Source of the DNA: an uncultured Bizionia sp.
Lineage (GTDB): Bacteria > Bacteroidota > Bacteroidia > Flavobacteriales > Flavobacteriaceae
Direction: 5' to 3'
DNA length: 64,000 nt
Assembly (NCBI GenBank): GCA_947496215.1
Contig: CANMCF010000005.1
Coordinates: forward strand, 62,001-126,000
Shown: positions 9,182 through 18,061 of the stretch, in pieces
Layout of the letters: every line of letters starts with the position of its first letter
How positions within the stretch are numbered: position 1 is the first letter of the stretch
The notes under the pieces: model-generated
The model's input: only the letters and a program-made list of their open reading frames with translations
Told to the model about the DNA's origin: nothing
Database searches by the model: none
Position numbers and translations under genes: made by a program

Positions 9182-9890
9182 ATTTGGTAAGTTTATAAAT
9201 GACTTTAAATGCTAGTGTACCTGCGTATCTATCGTAATAGTAATCATTGTCATTGGTATCTATGGTTGTAACTGCAGTTCCTCCAACCTGAAGCTCTTGC
9301 CCTTCCATATCCAATAAAAAATCTTTAGGCTTTCTATAAGATAGCATTTCATAACATATACCAATGCCAAAATCTTCGGAAAAGTTATATGACAACCCCA
9401 ATCCACCACTAAGTTTTTGGTTGAATACATTGCCGGATTGTGCACCTTGAAAGGTTGCTATATTCACTACACCTATCAGACTCCATTCAGAAATTTTATG
9501 AACTTGTCCCATTTGATTACCATTGTTGTCTAGATACCGGTATGTTTTTCCATCATTGAATGTTAATGGAATGGAGATGACGGTAGACAATACAAAACTT
9601 GTCTTTTGGGCATCGGTTATCAATACGGTTTTGTCGACAGGGGATACTTGTGCCAATTTTAAATCTTCCATTGAGTTGTTAAAACCTAAACTCAATCCAA
9701 ATGATATATTCTCATTTATTGTTCCAAATTCGTTCTCTGCTTCTGCCAAAGTCTTGGATTCGTTAGTTGAGTTTTCTTGATTGTAAAAATTTGCTGTGCT
9801 ATTATCATCTTCAAATTCAAGATATGCCTTTTGCTGACTGTATGCAATGGAAGATAACAAAAACAAGACATTTAATAGTTTGATTTTCAT
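9180..9890 (-). CDS. Outer-membrane beta-barrel-type protein
   Basis: A 236-residue protein with a signal peptide (MKIKLLNVLFLLSSIAYSQQ). The first 45 mature residues are acidic and low in hydrophobicity; the rest alternates short amphipathic strands (ISFGLSLGF, GGLGLSYNF, GTLAFKVIYKL) that end at the C terminus, as in small outer-membrane barrels of Bacteroidota. No specific family is recognised. It lies 29 bases downstream of the response-regulator gene on the same strand and may be the last gene of the lipoprotein-kinase-regulator unit. Confidence 0.7.
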   Translation of the reverse strand: MKIKLLNVLFLLSSIAYSQQKAYLEFEDDNSTANFYNQENSTNESKTLAEAENEFGTINENISFGLSLGFNNSMEDLKLAQVSPVDKTVLITDAQKTSFVLSTVISIPLTFNDGKTYRYLDNNGNQMGQVHKISEWSLIGVVNIATFQGAQSGNVFNQKLSGGLGLSYNFSEDFGIGICYEMLSYRKPKDFLLDMEGQELQVGGTAVTTIDTNDNDYYYDRYAGTLAFKVIYKLTK

Positions 9891-9919
9891 ATATGGTTTT
9901 TTAATAAATTAATAACTGT

Positions 9920-10543
9920 TTAAAACTTATACTTCTTCTCCAATGCATAACGCATCAGTTCTCCTTTGCCTTTCAATCCGAGAATGCGTACCATGTTCTT
10001 TCTGTGGGTGTCTACGGTATGCACACCGATGAAAAGCAATTTTCCAATTTCACGAGAGGTCTTTCCTTGGGCAATGAGTTCCAGTATTTGGATTTGACGT
10101 TTGGTCAATAGTCCTTTCTTGGAGGACTTGGCATCAGCTTGCAATGCATTGGTGTCTATGTTGGCATCATAATAGGATTCTCCTCTTCTCACAGTTTTAA
10201 TGGCCTCCAGTACTTCTGTCAAAGAGGAATTTTTCAATAGGTAGCCAGAAGCACCTGCTTCAACCATTTGTTCAATGGCATCGATTTGATCGAACATGGT
10301 AAAAGCCAACACCTTTATCTCTGGGAATTCTTTTTTAATGAGCTTGGTTGCCGTTATACCATCCATTTTTGGCATTCTTATGTCGGTAAGTACCACGTTG
10401 GGACGTTTTAACCTTACTATATGCAATAAGTCTTCCCCATTGTTGGCATCTCCTACAATGGAAATGTCTTCCTCATATTCGAGAAGTAGTTTGATGCCAT
10501 CAATCAAGGACTGATGATCTTCGGCTATGGCTAATCGTATCAT
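9920..10543 (-). CDS. NarL/FixJ-type response regulator
   Basis: A 207-residue DNA-binding response regulator. Receiver domain (1-120) with the acidic pocket E8/D9, phosphoacceptor D54 in LTDIRMPKMDG, T82 in LAFTMFD and the conserved K104 in YLLKNSS. A LuxR-type HTH occupies about 142-203 (LTKRQIQILELIAQGKTSREIGKLLFIG). Its ATG overlaps the stop of the upstream kinase gene by 4 bases (ATGA), which makes them an obvious cognate pair. The dyad at 12999-13016 upstream of the operon is a candidate binding site. Confidence 0.95.
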   Translation of the reverse strand: MIRLAIAEDHQSLIDGIKLLLEYEEDISIVGDANNGEDLLHIVRLKRPNVVLTDIRMPKMDGITATKLIKKEFPEIKVLAFTMFDQIDAIEQMVEAGASGYLLKNSSLTEVLEAIKTVRRGESYYDANIDTNALQADAKSSKKGLLTKRQIQILELIAQGKTSREIGKLLFIGVHTVDTHRKNMVRILGLKGKGELMRYALEKKYKF

Positions 10544-12258
10544 ATTGGAATGTCTATTATAATGGTTGTGCCTTGGCTGTCTTGAGATTCTATCTTTATG
10601 TCCCCTTCAAGGTGCTCAATACGTTTTTCAATGCTGTGCAACCCCATACCTCGATTTTTGGTAATTGAACTGGTGTCAAAACCTTTGCCATTGTCCTCTA
10701 CCATAATGTTCAAACTGTCGTCATGATTGGTCAAACTGATGTGGGTTTCCGTGGCTTCTGCATGTTTTATGATATTTGTGATCAATTCTTGGATGATTCT
10801 GAAAATGGTGATTTCCAGACTGTTTTCCAATCTGTTCTCTAAGCCATGATCTGTGATTTCTATATTGATGTCGCTTGTAGAGGAGACATTTGTAGCCATA
10901 TTTTTTATGGCCTTCAACAATCCTTGCTTGGCGATTACTCCGGAGTTCTTGGCATGGGCAATAGAACGTACTTTATTATAAGCTTCATCCAAAAGGTTGT
11001 TTGTTTTAGTAAACAAATCTGGGGTTTGCTTTTCTTTTAAAGTATTAAAATGAAGTTTTACTGTTGCCATTAATCCGCCTAAATCATCATGTAGGTCGTT
11101 GGCAATGCGACCACGTTCCTTTTCTTGACCTTCTATCATGGCATTGATACTGTTTATTTCTTGGTCTTTTAGCAACGTGGATACCTTTTGTTTTTGGATC
11201 TCTTTTTCTTGCTCAGCCAACAACTGCTTTCTTTTTGTGTTTTTTTGAATAAGAAAAGCGAGTAGTCCTCCAAAAAACAATAGCCCAATGGCAGCAATTA
11301 AAAGATTTTTGAATTGCTCACTTTTTGCATTGCTTTCTAGACGTTCTTTTTCTTTTTCAGCATTGTCGGCACGTAGCTTTTCATTGTCAAATTTTGAAAT
11401 GGCTATGTTTTGAGCAGTAATATTTATTTTATCTTTAAGTCTATTCAGCTTATCCAGATATTTGTAAGCATTTTTAAAATCATCAATTTTATTGTAACAG
11501 ATGGATAGCTTTTTGAATAAAACTTTATTTAAATTGTCTTTATATTCTGTGGGAGTTAGATTTTCTGCCTTTTTTAAGAAGACTAAAGCATTTTCATACT
11601 TTTTCTCTTTTTCATAAGAATTGGCATAGTTTAAATAAGTCGAAAAATAAGCATTGGTATTCTCTGGTTTATATAATTTGATTGCTTTGTTAAAAAATAT
11701 TCTAGCAGAATCCTGATTTACAAATCCAGAGTACAATAAACCTAAATTCGTATTCAATTTTGCTTGCCTTAAAGTATCATTCGAATTTATTGATAATGAT
11801 AGAGCTTTGTTGTAATAATCTATTGCTTTAGGATATTTCTCAGGTTTGTAATTTAAAGATGCATATGAAGCATATGCCTTTATTAACTTTACTGTATCCT
11901 TGTTTTTTTTTGCATATTCGAAATAAGAGTCTAGATAGACAATAGGGCTTGTGTTTAATTTCTCTTGAGAATTCAATAATTTGAATAAGGAATAGTTACA
12001 CTCCATGAATTCTTCATATAATCCTAAATTTTTATATATATTTAATGCATTCGTGTAGTTTAAAAAAGAGGAATCTGCTTTGTTTTGTCTACTATATTCC
12101 TTACCAATTAAAAAATAATTAATTGCTTTGTGTTTTAGAGGGATGTCTTGTTTAAATTCTTTTTTTAGAGCTTTGATTATGGAATCGTTAGTACAATATG
12201 TATTGAAACCAACAAGAAAGATTGTTACATAAATGATATTTTTAAGAGTGTACAGCAT
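10540..12258 (-). CDS. TPR-containing sensor histidine kinase (HisKA_3 family)
   Basis: A 572-residue kinase. The start at 12258 is chosen because its ATG shares one base with the stop of the upstream lipoprotein gene (TAATG), although the frame stays open nine codons further. A short N-terminal hydrophobic segment is followed by a TPR array (about 20-290), a coiled linker, one membrane helix (about 315-335), a second coiled coil and the dimerisation/phosphoacceptor helix (ERGRIANDLHDDLGG, with H as acceptor). The HATPase domain ends the protein, with the N-box ELITNIIKHAEA and G-box DNGKGFD and GMGLHSIEKR. This is the standard Bacteroidota layout, with a periplasmic TPR sensor. The TPR part is notably AT-richer than the catalytic part. 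Confidence 0.93.
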   Translation of the reverse strand: MLYTLKNIIYVTIFLVGFNTYCTNDSIIKALKKEFKQDIPLKHKAINYFLIGKEYSRQNKADSSFLNYTNALNIYKNLGLYEEFMECNYSLFKLLNSQEKLNTSPIVYLDSYFEYAKKNKDTVKLIKAYASYASLNYKPEKYPKAIDYYNKALSLSINSNDTLRQAKLNTNLGLLYSGFVNQDSARIFFNKAIKLYKPENTNAYFSTYLNYANSYEKEKKYENALVFLKKAENLTPTEYKDNLNKVLFKKLSICYNKIDDFKNAYKYLDKLNRLKDKINITAQNIAISKFDNEKLRADNAEKEKERLESNAKSEQFKNLLIAAIGLLFFGGLLAFLIQKNTKRKQLLAEQEKEIQKQKVSTLLKDQEINSINAMIEGQEKERGRIANDLHDDLGGLMATVKLHFNTLKEKQTPDLFTKTNNLLDEAYNKVRSIAHAKNSGVIAKQGLLKAIKNMATNVSSTSDINIEITDHGLENRLENSLEITIFRIIQELITNIIKHAEATETHISLTNHDDSLNIMVEDNGKGFDTSSITKNRGMGLHSIEKRIEHLEGDIKIESQDSQGTTIIIDIPI

Positions 12259-12944
12259 TATAAATCTACAATTACACCTCCACATGCCTCTTTTGGCTCA
12301 TCGTCTAAAATAGTCGATTTATATTTTTTACAATCAATTGTTCTGCTTAGTTTATATTCTTCTTTAAATTCATCAATGATTTTTTTTCTATTAACCCTTG
12401 AATATAAGTTAAACTCATCATTTAAGACTGCAACAAATAATTTTTCATCTTTTTTTAAAATAAAATTTGTTCCTCCATATAAATTTTCGACATCATTGTA
12501 GGAGAAAGTATGATTCGATAAGTATTCCATATTTTGATCTAAAATTTCGTCAGGAGTATTGTTGGTAATTACATATAGAATTGCTTTGTTGTTTCCAGAA
12601 GAAATATCAAAGGTTTTGAGGTGAGTGAAGTTGTTTTGGTGCAAAGGGGCTTTAACGGTAATGGTCTTATTCACCGAATTAAAAGAACTTTCTCCTCTGC
12701 GACCAACAATATGTATGTTGTTTTTGTAGCCCTTAATTACTAAGTCATTATGATTTACTTTGTCAATTCTAAAAGGAGAAATGACATTTTCGGGGGAAAC
12801 AGTTACCACTTTGTTGGCTTCTTTTGTTTCTGAGGTTTTGAATTCAGGGATTTCAGATTTGGACTTGTCATCTTTACATGACGAAATAATAAAAAGGAGT
12901 AAGAATAATAGGGTGAGTTTTTTTAAGTGAAAATTAGTTTTCAT
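12258..12944 (-). CDS. Uncharacterised lipoprotein at the head of a two-component operon
   Basis: A 228-residue protein with a lipoprotein signal ending in FIISSCKDD. The remainder is AT-rich, hydrophilic and without a recognised domain; a DCKKYKSTILDDEPKEACGG segment near the C terminus contains two Cys. Its stop codon overlaps the kinase start, so the three genes (lipoprotein, kinase, regulator) are probably one unit. It may be an accessory sensor partner or a target of the system; the sequence does not decide this. Confidence 0.75.
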   Translation of the reverse strand: MKTNFHLKKLTLLFLLLFIISSCKDDKSKSEIPEFKTSETKEANKVVTVSPENVISPFRIDKVNHNDLVIKGYKNNIHIVGRRGESSFNSVNKTITVKAPLHQNNFTHLKTFDISSGNNKAILYVITNNTPDEILDQNMEYLSNHTFSYNDVENLYGGTNFILKKDEKLFVAVLNDEFNLYSRVNRKKIIDEFKEEYKLSRTIDCKKYKSTILDDEPKEACGGVIVDL

Positions 12945-12998
12945 ATTTAAGATTTATGGTTGACAACTCAAAATTCAACAAAAAAGAGATACAAAAAA

Positions 12999-13016
12999 AT
13001 ACCTAGTAATAGGTAT
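12999..13016. promoter_or_regulatory. 18-bp dyad upstream of the two-component operon
   Basis: A perfect inverted repeat with 7-bp arms (ATACCTA / TAGGTAT) around a 4-base spacer lies 55 bases upstream of the lipoprotein start. Its size and spacing are like sites bound by NarL/LuxR-type dimers, and a half-site ATACCTA occurs again at 13268-13274. Autoregulation by the downstream regulator is an inference. Confidence 0.5.
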
Positions 13017-13081
13017 ATGCTGTCAATTGTCGAAAATTATGATAGAAAGTTAATGAAAATCTCTTTCCTGATGAAGTATTC

Positions 13082-13267
13082 TTACTTAAAAATAATTTTG
13101 ATGGCGACTATAAATCCGATAAAGGCAAGGAAAGCCAAAAGAACCCATAAGGTACCTTTGTAATTTTGTTTGTGGAGTTTTAAATCTTTTCTATAGGTAT
13201 AAATCATCACTGCTATAAAAGCGATGGCAAATAAAACAGCAAAAATTAATTGTCCTGTACTAAACAT
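13082..13267 (-). CDS. Small two-helix membrane protein
   Basis: A 61-residue protein with two hydrophobic helices (about 6-25 and 40-58) separated by a basic loop (YRKDLKLHKQNYKG). The charge pattern places the loop in the cytoplasm. No family function is known. It is transcribed divergently from the SDR gene, and a TATTTTTG box at 13313-13320 fits as its promoter. The hydrophobic organisation and the upstream promoter argue that it is real despite its size. Confidence 0.7.
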   Translation of the reverse strand: MFSTGQLIFAVLFAIAFIAVMIYTYRKDLKLHKQNYKGTLWVLLAFLAFIGFIVAIKIIFK

Positions 13268-13312
13268 ATACCTATTTTTAGATTCTGAATAAAGTGCTAA
13301 CTTTTAGCGCGA

Positions 13313-13320
13313 CAAAAATA
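13313..13320 (-). promoter_or_regulatory. -7 box (TATTTTTG) for the small membrane protein
   Basis: Exact TAnnTTTG match on the minus strand 46 bases upstream of the start codon. Confidence 0.45.
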
Positions 13321-13328
13321 ACAATAAT

Positions 13329-14051
13329 ATGCCTAATGCCATAATTTTTGGTGCCACTTCTGGAATAGGAAAACAGCTGATTCAACATCTTGTCAAAGAT
13401 GGATACAAAGTAGCTATTACAGGTAGGCGGAAAGAGTTGTTGAAGGAGATGGAGGAAAAGTACCCCAATGTCATTTCAACATATAGACATGATGTTCAGG
13501 ATATTGATGAATCCGTAGAGGTTTTCAAAGGTTTGGTAGCAGAGTTAAAAACAATAGATTTGGTAATTCATAGCTCTGGAGTTGGTTACGAGAATTCGAA
13601 TTTGGAATGGGAAAAAGAATACGATACCATCCAAACCAATGTTTTGGGAGCCACTAGGATCTATGATTTGACATTCAATTTATTCAAAGAGCAAGGTTAC
13701 GGACATTTGGTTGCAATATCCTCCATAGCATCACTAAGGGGGAATAGGGAATCTCCAGCTTACTTTGCCTCCAAGGCATATCAAGTGAATTACTTGGAAT
13801 CATTGTATTTTAAAGCAAAAGAGGTGAAAGGAGGGAAAGTACACGTTACAGACATAAGGCCGGGGTTCGTAGATACCAAAATGGCGTTAGGAGATGGTAT
13901 TTTTTGGATGGCCACATTGGAGAAGACAACACGTCAAATATTTAAAGCTATTAAGAGAAAAAAACGACGTGTCTACATTTCCAGGAGATGGAATTTAATT
14001 GCCTGGGTCTTAAAGATAGTACCTTCTTGGTTAATTAAAAAAGTGATGTAG
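13329..14051 (+). CDS. Short-chain dehydrogenase/reductase (SDR)
   Basis: A 240-residue classical SDR. The N-terminal dinucleotide-binding motif is GATSGIG (8-14), the active-site serine strand is LVAISSIAS, and the catalytic Tyr and Lys are in SPAYFASKAY. The R after TGR in the first loop (TGRRKE) suggests NADP(H) preference. A basic C-terminal tail (KRKKRRVYISRRW) and hydrophobic end suggest membrane association, as in the subgroup of SDRs named oxidoreductase/acetoin-type without proven substrate. The substrate is unknown. Confidence 0.92.
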   Translation: MPNAIIFGATSGIGKQLIQHLVKDGYKVAITGRRKELLKEMEEKYPNVISTYRHDVQDIDESVEVFKGLVAELKTIDLVIHSSGVGYENSNLEWEKEYDTIQTNVLGATRIYDLTFNLFKEQGYGHLVAISSIASLRGNRESPAYFASKAYQVNYLESLYFKAKEVKGGKVHVTDIRPGFVDTKMALGDGIFWMATLEKTTRQIFKAIKRKKRRVYISRRWNLIAWVLKIVPSWLIKKVM

Positions 14052-14138
14052 TTCTGTGATGATGAAAAATAAAACAATATTAAGGACAATGAGATTCTCA
14101 TTTCCTTAGGGACATAAAATGAATATTAGAATTAAAAT

Positions 14139-14525
14139 ATGAAAAACAAAATAGAAGCAGTAAAAGCATTTCATACAGCCTTTAAAATAGGACATAGAGA
14201 AACACCAAAGGCAAACTTGGGCAATGAAAAGAATACACTACGTTTCAACTTGATGAAAGAAGAGAATGAAGAATATCTTGAAGCAGCCAACAATGATGAT
14301 TTGGTTGAGGTCGCAGATGCGCTAGGAGATATGCTTTATATATTGTGTGGCACGATAATAGAACATGGCATGCAGCATAAAATTGAGGAAGTGTTCAACG
14401 AAATACAACGCAGCAACATGAGTAAGTTGGGAGAAAATGGAGAACCCATCTATAGAGAAGATGGCAAAGTGTTGAAAGGACCAAATTATTTCAAACCCAA
14501 CATTTTAGAAATTTTAGAGCAATAA
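14139..14525 (+). CDS. MazG-like / PRA-PH-type nucleotide pyrophosphohydrolase
   Basis: A 128-residue all-alpha NTP pyrophosphohydrolase family protein. The metal-binding signature is KEENEEYLEA (ExxE) followed by DLVEVADALGDMLY (ExxD) at about 47-74, the arrangement of the MazG/phosphoribosyl-ATP pyrophosphatase superfamily. The C-terminal part (MSKLGENGEPIYREDGKVLKGPNYFKP) is the extension of the single-domain family that cleaves non-canonical or alarmone nucleotides. Substrate unassigned. Closed by the terminator at 14522-14563. Confidence 0.88.
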   Translation: MKNKIEAVKAFHTAFKIGHRETPKANLGNEKNTLRFNLMKEENEEYLEAANNDDLVEVADALGDMLYILCGTIIEHGMQHKIEEVFNEIQRSNMSKLGENGEPIYREDGKVLKGPNYFKPNILEILEQ

Positions 14526-14563
14526 ATAAAAAAGCAACCTATCAAGGTTGCTTTTTTATTTAT
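14522..14563. terminator. Bidirectional terminator (18-bp stem)
   Basis: Perfect arms at 14522-14539 and 14546-14563 with a 6-nt loop; A-run and T-run at either side let it serve the MazG-like gene and the convergent ilvE. Confidence 0.9.
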
Positions 14564-14579
14564 ACGAAGTCGTAGTCAA

Positions 14580-15647
14580 CTATATTTTATATCTCCATCC
14601 GTGAGGATCTTCCGCCGTATTGTATTGTATGGCATTCAGCTTGTCTTTGAATAAGGAAGCATAAGTCTCATCCAATTTTGGCAACTCGTGTTTGAAGTCC
14701 TTGTGTTTAAAGCCTAAGATAGGGTTTATGACTGCAGCGGTACCAGATCCAAAAATCTCTTTCAAACTTCCATTTTTGGCTGCTTCTATGAGCTCTCCTA
14801 CTTTAATTTGTTTGATTTCGACGGTTATGCCATTGTCTTTTGCAAGTTGTATAACACTCTTTCGTGTGATGCCATCCAAGATTCTATCGTTGGTAGGAGC
14901 GGTGATCAAAGTATCATTGATTCTAAAGAACACATTCATCGTACCAGCTTCCTCCAAGTACTCGTGTGTGCTGGCATCTGTCCAAATAATTTGTTGATAC
15001 CCTTCCTCGTTGGCCAATGCAGTCGGGTAAAATTGAGCTGCATAGTTACCAGCCGCTTTTGCGAAACCAACACCACCGTTTGAAGCTCTACTGTACTTCT
15101 CTGCAATTTTTACACGAACCTCTCCAGCATAATAAGATTGAGCAGGAGAAAGTATGATCATGAATTTGTACTCTGCAGCAGGCGAAGCGGAAATTGCGGG
15201 CTCTGTAGCAATGACAAATGGTCTGATGTACATAGCGCTTCCTTTCGTGTTTTTGATCCATTCATCATCAACTTTCAACAAAGCCTCCAATCCTTCAAAG
15301 AATAAATCTTTTGGAAACTCTGGCATGGCTAATCTTGAAGCAGAAATGTTTATGCGATCCAAATTGTCTTCTGGTCTAAACAACCAAACCTGATTCTCCT
15401 GATCTTTAAAGGCTTTCATTCCTTCAAAAACGGCCTGTCCATAATGGAATACCCTAGCAGAAGGATCAATGGTCAATGGTCCATAAGGCATAACTTTTGG
15501 TGCTTGCCACTTACCGTCCTTGAAATCACAAGAAAACATATGATCCGTAAAGACCTTTCCAAAATCCAAGTTGTTGAAATCGATACTGTTTATCTTCGAG
15601 TTTTCAGCTTTTATTATTTCCATAGCGTGTTTTGCGATGCTCCCCAT
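14580..15647 (-). CDS. ilvE: Branched-chain amino acid aminotransferase (type II)
   Basis: A 355-residue PLP-dependent class IV aminotransferase that makes the last step of Leu, Ile and Val synthesis, with glutamate as amino donor. Signatures: DPSARVFHYGQAVFEGMKAF near 60-80, the PLP lysine in the SNGGVGFAKAAGNYAAQ region (about 195-210), and EAGTMNVFF ... LDGITRKSV. The frame allows starts at 15647 and at 15623 (MEIIKAENSKI); homologues usually begin like the second, but the A-rich sequence upstream of the first also fits Bacteroidota starts. It has its own TACTTTTG promoter and is not linked to other ilv genes here. Confidence 0.95.
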   Translation of the reverse strand: MGSIAKHAMEIIKAENSKINSIDFNNLDFGKVFTDHMFSCDFKDGKWQAPKVMPYGPLTIDPSARVFHYGQAVFEGMKAFKDQENQVWLFRPEDNLDRINISASRLAMPEFPKDLFFEGLEALLKVDDEWIKNTKGSAMYIRPFVIATEPAISASPAAEYKFMIILSPAQSYYAGEVRVKIAEKYSRASNGGVGFAKAAGNYAAQFYPTALANEEGYQQIIWTDASTHEYLEEAGTMNVFFRINDTLITAPTNDRILDGITRKSVIQLAKDNGITVEIKQIKVGELIEAAKNGSLKEIFGSGTAAVINPILGFKHKDFKHELPKLDETYASLFKDKLNAIQYNTAEDPHGWRYKI

Positions 15648-15669
15648 TGTTTATTAACTTTTCAGATTG

Positions 15670-15677
15670 CAAAAGTA
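15670..15677 (-). promoter_or_regulatory. -7 box of ilvE (TACTTTTG)
   Basis: Exact TAnnTTTG match on the minus strand 22 bases upstream of the first possible ilvE start. Confidence 0.6.
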
Positions 15678-15719
15678 AAGAAATAAGATTTACAAAATGA
15701 AAATTTAAGGGTAAAATAG

Positions 15720-15727
15720 TATCTTTG
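15720..15727 (+). promoter_or_regulatory. -7 box of the DUF4920 gene (TATCTTTG)
   Basis: Exact TAnnTTTG match 39 bases upstream of the ATG at 15767, divergent from the ilvE promoter. It lies before the alternative upstream start, which supports the later ATG. Confidence 0.6.
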
Positions 15728-15766
15728 AATAGGATATTTTTCAACCAATTAAAAGTTAAGGAACCA

Positions 15767-16303
15767 ATGAGAAGATACACTTTATTATTAGTCTTTGTTT
15801 TGAGTTTAGTGGCGTGTAAGAACGAGAGCAAAACGACAGAGGAAAACAAATCTGACACAGAAACTGAATCTACCATCGAAAAAAAGGATATGGCGCAAGC
15901 TGGCTACAAGTCCTTCGGAAAAGAAATCATTGCAGATGATGCTATCGAAGCAAAGTCCATGATACAACATTATGAGACGCTTAAAGCAGGAGATAGCATA
16001 GATGCCAAAATGGTGGCAAAGGTAGATGAGGTATGCAAGGCGAAAGGATGTTGGATGAAATTGAGTTTGGACAACGGAGAGCAAGTTATGGTGAAATTCA
16101 AAGACTATGGATTCTTCATGCCCAAAGACATTGCAGGCAAGCAAGTTGTGATAAATGGAAAGGCCTATGTTAAGGAAGTGTCTGTGGATGAGCAGCGCCA
16201 TTATGCAGAAGATGGAGGAGAAACGAAAGAAACCATAGCTGCCATAACAGAACCAAAGCGTACCTATTCCTTCGAAGCGGATGGTGTGCTGTTAAAACAA
16301 TAG
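15767..16303 (+). CDS. DUF4920 lipoprotein
   Basis: A 178-residue lipoprotein. The ATG at 15767 begins a short lipoprotein signal (MRRYTLLLVFVLSLVACKN); the open frame to 15725 overlaps the promoter. After an acidic linker (about 20-45) the DUF4920 domain follows, recognisable by VCKAKGCWMKL, MVKFKDYGFFMPKD and VINGKAYVKEVSVDEQRHYAEDGG. The paired Cys around KAKGC and the surrounding fold recall small OB-like periplasmic domains that could bind metal, but function is unknown. One base separates its stop from the mnmD start. Confidence 0.88.
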   Translation: MRRYTLLLVFVLSLVACKNESKTTEENKSDTETESTIEKKDMAQAGYKSFGKEIIADDAIEAKSMIQHYETLKAGDSIDAKMVAKVDEVCKAKGCWMKLSLDNGEQVMVKFKDYGFFMPKDIAGKQVVINGKAYVKEVSVDEQRHYAEDGGETKETIAAITEPKRTYSFEADGVLLKQ

Positions 16304-16304
16304 T

Positions 16305-16988
16305 TTGAAACGCGAAATAATTACAACTCAAGATGGCTCCAAGACCATACAAATAGTTGAATGGAATGAGCAGTACCATTCCAAGCATGGCGCGATTCAA
16401 GAAGCCAATTATGTGTATTTGGAAAAAGGATTACGTCATTACTTGACGGAAACTCAAAGGGAAAGCATTCAAGAAGCATCTATCTTGGAAATAGGATTTG
16501 GTACCGGTTTGAATGCTTTTTTAACATTGTTGCAAGCTGAAAAATTTAAGACCAACATTGAATATACAGGCATAGAAGCTTACCCCATATCATCCGAGGA
16601 ATTAAAGGCCCTTAATTATATAGAAGAGTTGCATGTTCAAGACAAAAGTGTCTTGTTCGATGTACTTCACTCAAATTCATGGGAAGAAACCCACAAGATT
16701 TCTGAATACTTCAATTTAAGAAAGGAACAAAGATTGTTTTCGGAAATAAAACAAGTAGATGCCTTCGACATCATTTATTTTGATGCCTTTGGACCAAGGG
16801 TACAGCCAGAGCTATGGACGGAAATCATATTTGAAATAATGTACAAGGCTTTGAGGAAAAACGGTGTCTTGGTAACCTATTGTGCGCAAGGAAATGCCAG
16901 ACGAGCAATGTTAAGTGTCGGATTCGAAGTCGATAAATTGAAGGGGCCTCCTGGAAAGCGACATATGTTGAGAGCAATAAAAAGATAA
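16305..16988 (+). CDS. mnmD: tRNA 5-methylaminomethyl-2-thiouridine methyltransferase, MnmD type
   Basis: A 227-residue SAM-dependent methyltransferase of the MnmD family (the methyltransferase half of MnmC), which completes mnm5 modification of U34 in several tRNAs. The SAM site is LEIGFGTGLNAF (about 63-74). The family-specific block FDIIYFDAFGPRVQPELWT (about 150-168) and the C-terminal GPPGKRHMLRA are present. The MnmC oxidase half is absent, as in other Bacteroidota and Gram-positives. The start is a TTG one base after the upstream stop; no ATG precedes the conserved N terminus, so TTG is the best call. Confidence 0.9.
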   Translation: MKREIITTQDGSKTIQIVEWNEQYHSKHGAIQEANYVYLEKGLRHYLTETQRESIQEASILEIGFGTGLNAFLTLLQAEKFKTNIEYTGIEAYPISSEELKALNYIEELHVQDKSVLFDVLHSNSWEETHKISEYFNLRKEQRLFSEIKQVDAFDIIYFDAFGPRVQPELWTEIIFEIMYKALRKNGVLVTYCAQGNARRAMLSVGFEVDKLKGPPGKRHMLRAIKR

Positions 16989-17060
16989 TAATGTTAAACC
17001 TTACTTAAACAATCCAGTAACAATTAGGCTATTTTGTAAATTTATTAAAAAGGAAAAAGA

Positions 17061-17963
17061 ATGCGAGTTTTAATTACAGGAGCTACAGGTTTGGTTGGCA
17101 GTGAAATAGTGAAACGATGCCAGGAAAGAGATATTGCTGTAAATTACTTGACCACCGGAAAAGCAAAACTCGCAAATAAAGAGAATTACAAAGGGTATTA
17201 CTGGAATCCATATAAGGGAGAAATAGATGCTAATTGCATAAAAGGTGTAGATGCCATTATACACTTGGTAGGCGCAAGCATATCCAAGCGTTGGACTGAT
17301 AGACACAGGAAGGCCATTTTGGATAGTCGATTGGAAACAACGGCATTGTTACACAAGGTGCTAAAGGACAATAGTCATGACATCACGCAAATAATTTCGG
17401 CCAGTGCCATAGGTTACTATCCTAGTTCGTTGACAAATTACTATGCAGAAGATGAAAAAGAAGTAAGTACTTCGTTTTTGGGAGAAGTGACAAGCAAATG
17501 GGAGGTCGCGGTAGATGCATTTTCAGAGTTGAAGATCAAGGTTTCAAAAATAAGGATAGGAGTTGTTTTCGCTAGTGAAGATGGTGCATTCCCACAAATA
17601 GTGAAACCGATAAAGTTTGGTGTAGGAGCAGTGATGGGCTCTGGGAAACAATGGATGTCTTGGATACATATCGATGATTTGGCAAATTTGTTTCTATACG
17701 TTTTAAAACATCAATTGGAAGGTACTTACAATGGAGTATCTCCAAACCCGGAAACAAATAAAATACTAACCAAGACAATTGCAAGACACATTAAACGTCC
17801 ATTGCTTTTTCCAAGTATTCCAAAAGCGATTATGGCACTATTTCTTGGGGAAATGCATACCATATTGTTTGAAAGCCAACGTGTAAGCTCCAAGAAGGTT
17901 GAGGATTTGGGATTTGATTTTGAATACTATACTCTGCAAAGTGCGTTGAACGAGTTGCTTTAA
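17061..17963 (+). CDS. TIGR01777/SDR39U1-family NAD(P)-binding epimerase-like protein
   Basis: A 300-residue extended SDR of the YfcH/SDR39U1 group. N-terminal GATGLVG (7-13), followed by family motifs AIIHLVGASISKRWTDRHRKAI, SASAIGYYP, KWEVAV, KIRIGVVF and MSWIHIDDL. The C-terminal DUF1731-like region (RPLLFPSIPKAIMALFLGEMHTILFESQRVSSKK) is complete. Substrate unknown; an E. coli homologue is likewise of unknown function. It sits 72 bases after mnmD and is closed by the terminator at 17984-18016. Confidence 0.92.
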   Translation: MRVLITGATGLVGSEIVKRCQERDIAVNYLTTGKAKLANKENYKGYYWNPYKGEIDANCIKGVDAIIHLVGASISKRWTDRHRKAILDSRLETTALLHKVLKDNSHDITQIISASAIGYYPSSLTNYYAEDEKEVSTSFLGEVTSKWEVAVDAFSELKIKVSKIRIGVVFASEDGAFPQIVKPIKFGVGAVMGSGKQWMSWIHIDDLANLFLYVLKHQLEGTYNGVSPNPETNKILTKTIARHIKRPLLFPSIPKAIMALFLGEMHTILFESQRVSSKKVEDLGFDFEYYTLQSALNELL

Positions 17964-17983
17964 AACATAAAACATATTAAATG

Positions 17984-18016
17984 AAAATGCCTTGAAGCGA
18001 ACCTTCAAGGCATTTT
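17984..18016. terminator. Bidirectional terminator
   Basis: A 14-bp perfect stem (17984-17997 and 18003-18016) with a 5-nt loop and A/T runs, between the convergent epimerase and YceI genes. Confidence 0.88.
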
Positions 18017-18061
18017 TTGTTTTTCATGATTGTCAACCTAACAATAGGAAGGTTCAGATGA

